A model generated the notes under the pieces. The model was given only the letters and a program-made list of their open reading frames with translations. It made no database searches and had not been told where the DNA came from. Source: Liopterus haemorrhoidalis (Eukaryota > Arthropoda > Insecta > Coleoptera > Dytiscidae). Taken from it: a stretch of 64,000 nucleotides of DNA. The position numbers were made by a program, and so were the translations under genes. Numbering within the stretch: the first letter of the stretch is position 1; the number at the start of each line of letters is the position of its first letter. Below, one piece after another: positions 1-10,408 of the stretch. The stretch is from assembly GCA_963971575.1 (NCBI GenBank), contig OZ020625.1:12873646-12937645 (forward strand). The letters are read 5' to 3'.

Positions 1-57
1 TCTTATTTCCAACAACATTTATAATACGTTTTTTACTGTAAAGTTATTAATAAGGGA

Positions 58-74
58 GTTAACTAAATTTTAAC
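58..74. repeat. Conserved GTTAAC palindrome and short GTTAA/TTAAC dyad
   Basis: GTTAAC at monomer positions 58-63 is a perfect 6-bp palindrome and a HpaI recognition site. I found no monomer in which it is altered. GTTAA at 58-62 also pairs with TTAAC at 70-74 across seven bases. The practical meaning is that this site should cut the array to a 151-bp ladder. TTTAAA (DraI) near 102-107 is present only in the TTTAAATAT class and would give a HOR-dependent pattern. Confidence 0.8.
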
Positions 75-85
75 CACAAATTGGT

Positions 86-94
86 TTTCCCGCC
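86..94 (+). promoter_or_regulatory. E2F-like TTTCCCGCC word in monomer
   Basis: TTTCCCGCC is the only GC-rich stretch in the monomer and fits the known E2F consensus TTTSSCGS. It occurs at the same place in almost every copy. Rare forms are TTTGCCGCC (for example 992-1000), TTTCCCGGC (1898-1906), TTTCCCGGT (8233-8241) and TTTCTCGCC (24,382-24,390). Only the last breaks the degenerate consensus. Whether any factor binds here is unknown, and a short match of this kind can be chance. Confidence 0.25.
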
Positions 95-109
95 ATAACT
101 CTTTAAATA

Positions 110-141
110 TTTATCCAATCAAAAAATTGTGTTTGGATAAA
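110..141. repeat. 9-bp inverted repeat with 14-nt spacer, present in nearly every monomer
   Basis: In monomer 1 the left arm TTTATCCAA (110-118) is the exact reverse complement of the right arm TTGGATAAA (133-141), separated by 14 bases that contain the A6 run. The outer seven base pairs (TTTATCC/GGATAAA) are nearly invariant across the array; one break is at 52,513. The inner end of the right arm is a variable patch. Forms ending TTGG keep nine pairs, while TGGG and GTGG forms lose one or two. The repeat could allow a cruciform or a dimeric protein contact, or simply reflect the origin of the monomer. No function is shown. Confidence 0.85.
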
Positions 142-151
142 AGATTTGTCG

Positions 152-302
152 TCTCATTTCCAACAACATTTACGATACATTTTTGACTGTAAAGTTAATA
201 ATAAGAAAGTTAACTAAATTTTAACCTCAAAATAGTTTTCCCGCCATAACTCTTTGAATATTTATCCAATCAAAAAATTGTTTTGGGATAAAAGATTTGT
301 CT
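152..302 (+). repeat. Type B variant with CGATAC and GAAAG (HOR marker)
   Basis: This B monomer carries CGATAC at 22-27, GAAAG instead of GGGAG, CCTCAAAATAG, TTTGAATAT and GTTTTGGG. The CGATAC word occurs once per HOR unit, with monomers starting at 152, 3021, 5132, 15,539, 18,408, 21,277, 24,297, 27,619, 30,488, 33,055, 36,223, 39,243, 42,411, 45,431, 48,599, 52,072, 54,488, 57,357, 60,377 and 63,699. It is therefore the best marker for measuring unit length. All spacings are whole numbers of monomers after correction for the short variants. Confidence 0.93.
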
Positions 303-453
303 TCTTATTTCCAACAACATTTATTATACGTTTTTTACTGTAAAGTTAATAATAAGGGAGTTAACTAAATTTTAACCACAAAATGGTTTTCCCGCCATAA
401 CTCTTTAAATATTTATCCAATCAAAAAATTGTGTTTGGATAAAAGATTTGTCG
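303..453 (+). repeat. Reference type A monomer (151 bp)
   Basis: This copy is a good example of the more common type A. It starts TCTTATTT, has TTATAC at positions 22-27, a T6 run at 29-34 followed by ACTG, the GGGAG form at 54-58, and CCACAAAATGG near 74-84. It then has the TTTCCCGCC word at 86-94, TTTAAATAT at 102-110, an A6 run at 121-126 and GTGTTTGG at 129-136. A monomers followed by a B monomer end in GTCG, and those followed by an A end in GTCT. The TCG/TCT difference therefore belongs to the boundary with the next copy. Confidence 0.95.
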
Positions 454-604
454 TCTCATTTCCAACAACATTTACTATACATTTTTGACTGTAAAGTTAA
501 TAATAAGGGAGTTAACTAAATTTTAACCACAAAATGGTTTTCCCGCCATAACTCTTTAAATATTTATCCAATCAAAAAATTGTGTTTGGATAAAAGATTT
601 GTCT
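454..604 (+). repeat. Reference type B monomer (151 bp)
   Basis: Type B differs from type A mainly in the first third. It starts TCTCATTT, has CTATAC at 22-27, and has ACATTTTTGACTG in place of ACGTTTTTTACTG. The remaining two thirds here are of the same GGGAG, CCACAAAATGG, TTTAAATAT and GTGTTTGG kind as the reference A monomer. A and B therefore share a 3' part and differ in a 5' part, which suggests exchange between an older pair of monomer types. Confidence 0.95.
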
Positions 605-906
605 TCTTATTTCCAACAACATTTATTATACGTTTTTTACTGTAAAGTTAATAATAAGGGAGTTAACTAAATTTTAACCACAAAATGGTTTTCCCGCCAT
701 AACTCTTTAAATATTTATCCAATCAAAAAATTGTGTTTGGATAAAAGATTTGTCGTCTCATTTCCAACAACATTTACTATACATTTTTGACTGTAAAGTT
801 AATAATAAGAAAGTTAACTAAATTTTAACCTCAAAATAGTTTTCCCGCCATAACTCTTTGAATATTTATCCAATCAAAAAATTGTTTTGGGATAAAAGAT
901 TTGTCT

Positions 907-1057
907 TCTTATTTCCAACAACATTTATTATACGTTTTTTACTGTAAAGTTAATAATAAGGGAGTTAACTAAATTTTAACCTCAAAATAGTTTTGCCGCC
1001 ATAACTCTTTGAATATTTATCCAATCAAAAAATTGTTATTGGATAAAAGATTTGTCT
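907..1057 (+). repeat. Type A variant with CCTCAAAATAG and TTTGAATAT
   Basis: This A monomer carries a linked set of variants that recur together: CCTCAAAATAG instead of CCACAAAATGG, TTTGAATAT instead of TTTAAATAT, and GTTATTGG at the loop-proximal patch. It also has the rarer TTTGCCGCC in place of TTTCCCGCC. The combination reappears at the same relative place in most HOR units (for example 16,294, 19,163, 22,183, 55,2xx and 58,2xx). This makes it a useful marker of HOR register. Confidence 0.9.
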
Positions 1058-1812
1058 TCTTATTTCCAACAACATTTATCATACGTTTTTTACTGTAAAG
1101 TTATTAATAAGGGAGTTAACTAAATTTTAACCACAAAATGGTTTTCCCGCCATAACTCTTTAAATATTTATCCAATCAAAAAATTGTGTTTGGATAAAAG
1201 ATTTGTCGTCTCATTTCCAACAACATTTACAATACATTTTTGACTGTAAAGTTAATAATAAGGGAGTTAACTAAATTTTAACCACAAAATTGTTTTCCCG
1301 CCATAACTCTTTGAATATTTATCCAATCAAAAAATTGTTGTGGGATAAAAGATTTGTCTTCTTATTTCCAACAACATTTATTATACGTTTTTTACTGTAA
1401 AGTTAATAATAAGGGAGTTAACTAAATTTTAACCTCAAAATAGTTTTCCCGCCATAACTCTTTGAATATTTATCCAATCAAAAAATTGTTATTGGATAAA
1501 AGATTTGTCTTCTTATTTCCAACAACATTTATCATACGTTTTTTACTGTAAAGTTATTAATAAGGGAGTTAACTAAATTTTAACCACAAAATGGTTTTCC
1601 CGCCATAACTCTTTGAATATTTATCCAATCAAAAAATTGTTATTGGATAAAAGATTTGTCTTCTTATTTCCAACAACATTTATAATACGTTTTTTACTGT
1701 AAAGTTATTAATAAGGGAGTTAACTAAATTTTAACCACAAATTGGTTTTCCCGCCATAACTCTTTAAATATTTATCCAATCAAAAAATTGTGTTTGGATA
1801 AAAGATTTGTCG

Positions 1813-2741
1813 TCTCATTTCCAACAACATTTACACTACATTTTTGACTGTAAAGTTAATAATAAGGGAGTTAACTAAATTTTAACCACAAAATGGTTTT
1901 CCCGGCATAACTCTTTAAATATTTATCCAATCAAAAAATTGTGTTTGGATAAAAGATTTGTCGTCTCATTTCCAACAACATTTACTATACATTTTTGACT
2001 GTAAAGTTAATAATAAGGGAGTTAACTAAATTTTAACCACAAAATGGTTTTCCCGCCATAACTCTTTAAATATTTATCCAATCAAAAAATTGTGTTTGGA
2101 TAAAAGATTTGTCTTCTTATTTCCAACAACATTTATAATACCTTTTTTACTGTAAAGTTAATAATAAGGGAGTTAACTAAATTTTAACCACAAAATGGTT
2201 TTCCCGCCATAACTCTTTAAATATTTATCCAATCAAAGAATTGTTTTTGGATAAAAGATTTGTCTTCTTATTTCCAACAACATTTATTATACGTTTTTTA
2301 CTGTAAAATTATTAATAAGGGAGTTAACTAAATTTTAACCACAAAATGGTTTTCCCGCCATAACTCTTTAAATATTTATCCAATCAAAAAATTGTGTTTG
2401 GATAAAAGATTTGTCTTCTTATTTCCAACAACATTTATAATACGTTTTTTACTGTAAAGTTAATAATAAGGGAGTTAACTAAATTTTAACCACAAAATGG
2501 TTTTCCCGCCATAACTCTTTAAATATTTATCCAATCAAAGAATTGTTTGTGGATAAAAGATTTGTCTTCTTATTTCCAACAACATTTATTATACGTTTTT
2601 TACTGTAAAATTATTAATAAGGGAGTTAACTAAATTTTAACCACAAAATGGTTTTCCCGCCATAACTCTTTAAATATTTATCCAATCAAAAAATTGTGTT
2701 GGGATAAAAGATTTGTCGTCTCATTTCCAACAACATTTACA
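1813..2741 (+). repeat. Start of a HOR unit, passing into the left domain
   Basis: The unit opens with the B-CACTAC marker monomer and its CCCGGC variant, then B-CTATAC, A-ATAATACC, A-TTATAC, A-ATAATAC and A-TTATAC. This is the same order as at 23,089. The CGATAC marker follows 1208 bp (eight monomers) after CACTAC, as it does at 23,110 to 24,318. The array then passes into the nested duplications of the left domain instead of completing a standard unit. Confidence 0.8.
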
Positions 2742-4852
2742 ATACATTTTTGACTGTAAAGTTAATAATAAGGGAGTTAACTAAATTTTAACCTCAAAAT
2801 AGTTTTCCCGCCATAACTCTTTGAATATTTATCCAATCAAAAAATTGTTTTTGGATAAAAGATTTGTCTTCTTATTTCCAACAACATTTATCATACGTTT
2901 TTTACTGTAAAGTTATTAATAAGGGAGTTAACTAAATTTTAACCACAAATTGGTTTTCCCGCCATAACTCTTTAAATATTTATCCAATCAAAAAATTGTG
3001 TTTGGATAAAAGATTTGTCGTCTCATTTCCAACAACATTTACGATACATTTTTGACTGTAAAGTTAATAATAAGAAAGTTAACTAAATTTTAACCTCAAA
3101 ATAGTTTTCCCGCCATAACTCTTTGAATATTTATCCAATCAAAAAATTGTTTTGGGATAAAAGATTTGTCTTCTTATTTCCAACAACATTTATTATACGT
3201 TTTTTACTGTTAAGTTAATAATAAGGGAGTTAACTAAATTTTAACCACAAAATGGTTTTCCCGCCATAACTCTTTAAATATTTATCCAATCAAAAAATTG
3301 TGTTGGGATAAAAGATTTGTCGTCTCATTTCCAACAACATTTACAATACATTTTTGACTGTAAAGTTAATAATAAGGGAGTTAACTAAATTTTAACCACA
3401 AAATGGTTTTCCCGCCATAACTCTTTAAATATTTATCCAATCAAAAAATTGTGTTTGGATAAAAGATTTGTCGTCTCATTTCCAACAACATTTACTATAC
3501 ATTTTTGACTGTAAAGTTAATAATAATGGAGTTAACTAAATTTTAACCACAAAATGGTTTTCCCGCCATAACTCTTTAAATATTTATCCAATCAAAAAAT
3601 TGTGTTTGGATAAAAGATTTGTCTTCTTATTTCCAACAACATTTATAATACGTTTTTTACTGTAAAGTTAATAATAAGGGAGTTAACTAAATTTTAACCA
3701 CAAAATGGTTTTCCCGCCATAACTCTTTAAATATTTATCCAATCAAAGAATTGTTTTTGGATAAAATATTTGTCTTCTTATTTCCAACAACATTTATTAT
3801 ACGTTTTTTACTGTAAAATTATTAATAAGGGAGTTAACTAAATTTTAACCACAAAATGGTTTTCCCGCCATAACTCTTTAAATATTTATCCAATCAAAAA
3901 ATTGTGTGTGGATAAAAGATTTGTCGTCTCATTTCCAACAACATTTACTATACATTTTTGACTGTAAAGTTAATAATAAGGGAGTTAACTAAATTTTAAC
4001 CTCAAAATAGTTTTCCCGCCATAACTCTTTGAATATTTATCCAATCAAAAAATTGTTTTTGGATAAAAGATTTGTCTTCCTATTTCCAACAACATTTTTA
4101 ATACGTTTTTTACTGTAAAGTTATTAATAAGGGAGTTAACTAAATTTTAACCACAAAATGGTTTTCCCGCCATAACTCTTTAAATATTTATCCAATCAAA
4201 AAATTGTGTTTGGATAAAAGATTTGTCGTCTCATTTCCAACAACATTTACTATACATTTTTGACTGTAAAGTTAATAATAAGGGAGTTAACTAAATTTTA
4301 ACCACAAAATGGTTTTCCCGCCATAACTCTTTAAATATTTATCCAATCAAAGAATTGTTTTTGGATAAAATATTTGTCTTCTTATTTCCAACAACATTTA
4401 TTATACGTTTTTTACTGTAAAATTATTAATAAGGGAGTTAACTAAATTTTAACCACAAAATGGTTTTCCCGCCATAACTCTTTAAATATTTATCCAATCA
4501 AAAAATTGTGTGTGGATAAAAGATTTGTCGTCTCATTTCCAACAACATTTACTATACATTTTTGACTGTAAAGTTAATAATAAGGGAGTTAACTAAATTT
4601 TAACCTCAAAATAGTTTTCCCGCCATAACTCTTTGAATATTTATCCAATCAAAAAATTGTTTTTGGATAAAAGATTTGTCTTCTTATTTCCAACATTTAT
4701 TATACGTTTTTTACTGTAAAGTTATTAATAAGGGAGTTAACTAAATTTTAACCACAAAATGGTTTTCCCGCCATAACTCTTTAAATATTTATCCAATCAA
4801 AAAATTGTGTTTGGATAAAAGATTTGTCGTCTCATTTCCAACAACATTTACT
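2742..4852 (+). repeat. 14-monomer tandem duplication, copy 1 (2111 bp)
   Basis: 2742-4904 matches 4853-7015 at an offset of 2111 bp, which is fourteen monomers less one 3-bp deletion. The first mismatches flanking the match are 2741/4852 (A/T) and 4905/7016 (T/A). Shared rare markers are ACTGTTAAG (T at 3211 and 5322), AATAATGG, the CCTATTTCC/TTTTAATAC monomer and the 148-bp monomer. The copy spans marker monomers CGATAC (3021) and the short monomer at 4682. Confidence 0.88.
4682..4829 (+). repeat. 148-bp monomer (3-bp deletion)
   Basis: This is a type A monomer in which CCAACAACATTT has become CCAACATTT. One AAC of a short direct repeat is lost, the usual outcome of slippage. The next monomer starts at 4830. 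Confidence 0.95.
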
Positions 4853-7015
4853 ATACATTTTTGACTGTAAAGTTAATAATAAGGGAGTTAACTAAATTTT
4901 AACCTCAAAATAGTTTTCCCGCCATAACTCTTTGAATATTTATCCAATCAAAAAATTGTTTTTGGATAAAAGATTTGTCTTCTTATTTCCAACAACATTT
5001 ATCATACGTTTTTTACTGTAAAGTTATTAATAAGGGAGTTAACTAAATTTTAACCACAAATTGGTTTTCCCGCCATAACTCTTTAAATATTTATCCAATC
5101 AAAAAATTGTGTTTGGATAAAAGATTTGTCGTCTCATTTCCAACAACATTTACGATACATTTTTGACTGTAAAGTTAATAATAAGAAAGTTAACTAAATT
5201 TTAACCTCAAAATAGTTTTCCCGCCATAACTCTTTGAATATTTATCCAATCAAAAAATTGTTTTGGGATAAAAGATTTGTCTTCTTATTTCCAACAACAT
5301 TTATTATACGTTTTTTACTGTTAAGTTAATAATAAGGGAGTTAACTAAATTTTAACCACAAAATGGTTTTCCCGCCATAACTCTTTAAATATTTATCCAA
5401 TCAAAAAATTGTGTTGGGATAAAAGATTTGTCGTCTCATTTCCAACAACATTTACAATACATTTTTGACTGTAAAGTTAATAATAAGGGAGTTAACTAAA
5501 TTTTAACCACAAAATGGTTTTCCCGCCATAACTCTTTAAATATTTATCCAATCAAAAAATTGTGTTTGGATAAAAGATTTGTCGTCTCATTTCCAACAAC
5601 ATTTACTATACATTTTTGACTGTAAAGTTAATAATAATGGAGTTAACTAAATTTTAACCACAAAATGGTTTTCCCGCCATAACTCTTTAAATATTTATCC
5701 AATCAAAAAATTGTGTTTGGATAAAAGATTTGTCTTCTTATTTCCAACAACATTTATAATACGTTTTTTACTGTAAAGTTAATAATAAGGGAGTTAACTA
5801 AATTTTAACCACAAAATGGTTTTCCCGCCATAACTCTTTAAATATTTATCCAATCAAAGAATTGTTTTTGGATAAAATATTTGTCTTCTTATTTCCAACA
5901 ACATTTATTATACGTTTTTTACTGTAAAATTATTAATAAGGGAGTTAACTAAATTTTAACCACAAAATGGTTTTCCCGCCATAACTCTTTAAATATTTAT
6001 CCAATCAAAAAATTGTGTGTGGATAAAAGATTTGTCGTCTCATTTCCAACAACATTTACTATACATTTTTGACTGTAAAGTTAATAATAAGGGAGTTAAC
6101 TAAATTTTAACCTCAAAATAGTTTTCCCGCCATAACTCTTTGAATATTTATCCAATCAAAAAATTGTTTTTGGATAAAAGATTTGTCTTCCTATTTCCAA
6201 CAACATTTTTAATACGTTTTTTACTGTAAAGTTATTAATAAGGGAGTTAACTAAATTTTAACCACAAAATGGTTTTCCCGCCATAACTCTTTAAATATTT
6301 ATCCAATCAAAAAATTGTGTTTGGATAAAAGATTTGTCGTCTCATTTCCAACAACATTTACTATACATTTTTGACTGTAAAGTTAATAATAAGGGAGTTA
6401 ACTAAATTTTAACCACAAAATGGTTTTCCCGCCATAACTCTTTAAATATTTATCCAATCAAAGAATTGTTTTTGGATAAAATATTTGTCTTCTTATTTCC
6501 AACAACATTTATTATACGTTTTTTACTGTAAAATTATTAATAAGGGAGTTAACTAAATTTTAACCACAAAATGGTTTTCCCGCCATAACTCTTTAAATAT
6601 TTATCCAATCAAAAAATTGTGTGTGGATAAAAGATTTGTCGTCTCATTTCCAACAACATTTACTATACATTTTTGACTGTAAAGTTAATAATAAGGGAGT
6701 TAACTAAATTTTAACCTCAAAATAGTTTTCCCGCCATAACTCTTTGAATATTTATCCAATCAAAAAATTGTTTTTGGATAAAAGATTTGTCTTCTTATTT
6801 CCAACATTTATTATACGTTTTTTACTGTAAAGTTATTAATAAGGGAGTTAACTAAATTTTAACCACAAAATGGTTTTCCCGCCATAACTCTTTAAATATT
6901 TATCCAATCAAAAAATTGTGTTTGGATAAAAGATTTGTCGTCTCATTTCCAACAACATTTACTATACATTTTTGACTGTAAAGTTAATAATAAGGGAGTT
7001 AACTAAATTTTAACC
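4853..7015 (+). repeat. 14-monomer tandem duplication, copy 2
   Basis: This is the second copy of the 2111-bp unit, with the same order of variants, including T at 5322 in ACTGTTAAG and the 148-bp monomer at 6793. From 5481 onward it is also the first copy of the 2865-bp-offset duplication. Its part 5619-7063 is the sequence later found inside the 41-monomer units at 33,995, 40,183 and 46,371. Confidence 0.88.
6793..6940 (+). repeat. 148-bp monomer (3-bp deletion)
   Basis: This has the same AAC loss as at 4682, at 2111 bp offset, in the second copy of the 14-monomer duplication. Confidence 0.95.
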
Positions 7016-7393
7016 ACAAAATGGTTTTCCCGCCATAACTCTTTAAATATTTATCCAATCAAAAAATTGTGTTTGGATAAAAGATTTGTCTTCTTATTTC
7101 CAACAACATTTATAATACGTTTTTTACTGTAAAGTTAATAATAAGGGAGTTAACTAAATTTTAACCACAAAATGGTTTTCCCGCCATAACTCTTTAAATA
7201 TTTATCCAATCAAAGAATTGTTTTTGGATAAAAGATTTGTCTTCTTATTTCCAACAACATTTATTATACGTTTTTTACTGTAAAATTATTAATAAGGGAG
7301 TTAACTAAATTTTAACCACAAAATGGTTTTCCCGCCATAACTCTTTAAATATTTATCCAATCAAAAAATTGTGTTGGGATAAAAGATTTGTCG

Positions 7394-7543
7394 TCTCATT
7401 TCCAACAACATTTACAATACATTTTTGACTGTAAAGTTAATAATAAGGGAGTTAACTAAATTTTAACCTCAAAATAGTTTTCCCGCCATAACTCTTGAAT
7501 ATTTATCCAATCAAAAAATTGTTTTTGGATAAAAGATTTGTCT
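7394..7543 (+). repeat. 150-bp monomer (1-bp deletion)
   Basis: This is a type B-CAATAC monomer with CTCTTGAAT in place of CTCTTTGAAT. The next monomer starts at 7544. It is found only in the left domain. Confidence 0.93.
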
Positions 7544-7867
7544 TCTTATTTCCAACAACATTTATAATACGTTTTTTACTGTAAAGTTATTAATAAGGGA
7601 GTTAACTAAATTTTAACCACAAAATGGTTTTCCCGCCATAACTCTTTAAATATTTATCCAATCAAAAAATTGTGTTTGGATAAAAGATTTGTCGTCTCAT
7701 TTCCAACAACATTTACAATACATTTTTGACTGTAAAGTTAATAATAAGGGAGTTAACTAAATTTTAACCACAAAATGGTTTTCCCGCCATAACTCTTTAA
7801 ATATTTATCCAATCAAAAAATTGTGTTTGGATAAAAGATTTGTCGTCTCATTTCCAACAACATTTAC

Positions 7868-8345
7868 AATACATTTTTGACTGTAAAGTTAATAATAAGG
7901 GAGTTAACTAAATTTTAACCACAAAATGGTTTTCCCGCCATAACTCTTTAAATATTTATCCAATCAAAAAATTGTGTTGGGATAAAAGATTTGTCGTCTC
8001 ATTTCCAACAACATTTACAATACATTTTTGACTGTAAAGTTAATAATAAGGGAGTTAACTAAATTTTAACCACAAAATGGTTTTCCCGCCATAACTCTTT
8101 AAATATTTATCCAATCAAAAAATTGTGTTTGGATAAAAGATTTGTCTTCTTATTTCCAACAACATTTATTATACGTTTTTTACTGTAAAGTTAATAATAA
8201 GGGAGTTAACTAAATTTTAACCACAAAATGGTTTTCCCGGTATAACTCTTTAAATATTTATCCAATCAAAAAATTGTTTTTGGATAAAAGATTTGTCTTC
8301 TTATTTCCAACAATATTTATAATACGTTTTTTACTGTAAAATTAT
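7868..8345 (+). repeat. Spacer between the two 19-monomer-offset copies
   Basis: This short stretch follows a run of three B-CAATAC monomers (starts 7695, 7846 and 7997), which is unusual because most B monomers are followed by A. It then holds an A monomer with CCCGGTATAAC (start 8148) and the start of an A monomer with CAATATTTATAATAC (start 8299). The last two variants recur together at 12,670/12,821 and 14,180/14,331. Confidence 0.8.
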
Positions 8346-9657
8346 TAATAAGGGAGTTAACTAAATTTTAACCACAAAATGGTTTTCCCGCCATAACTCT
8401 TTAAATATTTATCCAATCAAAAAATTGTGTTTGGATAAAAGATTTGTCGTCTCATTTCCAACAACATTTACTATACATTTTTGACTGTAAAGTTAATAAT
8501 AATGGAGTTAACTAAATTTTAACCACAAAATGGTTTTCCCGCCATAACTCTTTAAATATTTATCCAATCAAAAAATTGTGTTTGGATAAAAGATTTGTCT
8601 TCTTATTTCCAACAACATTTATAATACGTTTTTTACTGTAAAGTTAATAATAAGGGAGTTAACTAAATTTTAACCACAAAATGGTTTTCCCGCCATAACT
8701 CTTTAAATATTTATCCAATCAAAGAATTGTTTTTGGATAAAATATTTGTCTTCTTATTTCCAACAACATTTATTATACGTTTTTTACTGTAAAATTATTA
8801 ATAAGGGAGTTAACTAAATTTTAACCACAAAATGGTTTTCCCGCCATAACTCTTTAAATATTTATCCAATCAAAAAATTGTGTGTGGATAAAAGATTTGT
8901 CGTCTCATTTCCAACAACATTTACTATACATTTTTGACTGTAAAGTTAATAATAAGGGAGTTAACTAAATTTTAACCTCAAAATAGTTTTCCCGCCATAA
9001 CTCTTTGAATATTTATCCAATCAAAAAATTGTTTTTGGATAAAAGATTTGTCTTCCTATTTCCAACAACATTTTTAATACGTTTTTTACTGTAAAGTTAT
9101 TAATAAGGGAGTTAACTAAATTTTAACCACAAAATGGTTTTCCCGCCATAACTCTTTAAATATTTATCCAATCAAAAAATTGTGTTTGGATAAAAGATTT
9201 GTCGTCTCATTTCCAACAACATTTACTATACATTTTTGACTGTAAAGTTAATAATAAGGGAGTTAACTAAATTTTAACCACAAAATGGTTTTCCCGCCAT
9301 AACTCTTTAAATATTTATCCAATCAAAGAATTGTTTTTGGATAAAATATTTGTCTTCTTATCTCCAACAACATTTATTATACGTTTTTTACTGTAAAATT
9401 ATTAATAAGGGAGTTAACTAAATTTTAACCACAAAATGGTTTTCCCGCCATAACTCTTTAAATATTTATCCAATCAAAAAATTGTGTGTGGATAAAAGAT
9501 TTGTCGTCTCATTTCCAACAACATTTACTATACATTTTTGACTGTAAAGTTAATAATAAGGGAGTTAACTAAATTTTAACCTCAAAATAGTTTTCCCGCC
9601 ATAACTCTTTGAATATTTATCCAATCAAAAAATTGTTTTTGGATAAAAGATTTGTCT

Positions 9658-9805
9658 TCTTATTTCCAACATTTATTATACGTTTTTTACTGTAAAGTTA
9701 TTAATAAGGGAGTTAACTAAATTTTAACCACAAAATGGTTTTCCCGCCATAACTCTTTAAATATTTATCCAATCAAAAAATTGTGTTTGGATAAAAGATT
9801 TGTCG
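9658..9805 (+). repeat. 148-bp monomer (3-bp deletion)
   Basis: This has the same AAC loss, 2865 bp after the copy at 6793. Confidence 0.95.
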
Positions 9806-10258
9806 TCTCATTTCCAACAACATTTACTATACATTTTTGACTGTAAAGTTAATAATAAGGGAGTTAACTAAATTTTAACCACAAAATGGTTTTCCCGCCA
9901 TAACTCTTTAAATATTTATCCAATCAAAAAATTGTGTTTGGATAAAAGATTTATCTTCTTATTTCCAACAACATTTATAATACGTTTTTTACTGTAAAGT
10001 TAATAATAAGGGAGTTAACTAAATTTTAACCACAAAATGGTTTTCCCGCCATAACTCTTTAAATATTTATCCAATCAAAGAATTGTTTTTGGATAAAAGA
10101 TTTGTCTTCTTATTTCCAACAACATTTATTATACGTTTTTTACTGTAAAATTATTAATAAGGGAGTTAACTAAATTTTAACCACAAAATGGTTTTCCCGC
10201 CATAACTCTTTAAATATTTATCCAATCAAAAAATTGTGTTGGGATAAAAGATTTGTCG

Positions 10259-10408
10259 TCTCATTTCCAACAACATTTACAATACATTTTTGACTGTAAA
10301 GTTAATAATAAGGGAGTTAACTAAATTTTAACCTCAAAATAGTTTTCCCGCCATAACTCTTGAATATTTATCCAATCAAAAAATTGTTTTTGGATAAAAG
10401 ATTTGTCT
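10259..10408 (+). repeat. 150-bp monomer (1-bp deletion)
   Basis: This has the same one-T loss, 2865 bp after the copy at 7394. Confidence 0.93.

Larger units (their letters stand above)
1..1812 (+). repeat. Partial HOR unit, 12 monomers
   Basis: These twelve 151-bp monomers are the 3' part of a HOR unit. It runs from A-ATAATAC (with CCACAAATTGG) and B-CGATAC to the last A-ATAATAC monomer before the next CACTAC marker. The stretch 1-2415 matches 15,388-17,802 at an offset of 15,387 bp. The only difference I noticed by eye is at 1340 (G, where 16,727 has T). Confidence 0.85.
5481..7867 (+). repeat. Segment repeated at 8346-10,732 (copy 1)
   Basis: These 2387 bp recur at an offset of 2865 bp, which is nineteen monomers less one 3-bp and one 1-bp deletion. 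Linked markers are AATAATGG (5639 and 8504), the 148-bp monomers (6793 and 9658) and the 150-bp monomers (7394 and 10,259). The match stops at 5480/8345 and 7868/10,733. It overlaps the older 2111-bp duplication, so the left domain records at least two rounds of amplification. Confidence 0.85.

Noticed and set aside
86..105. CENP-B box
   Set aside because: CCCG in TTTCCCGCC fits the start of the reverse-complement box, but the required T and CGAA downstream are absent (CATAACTCTT instead). No other near match was seen.
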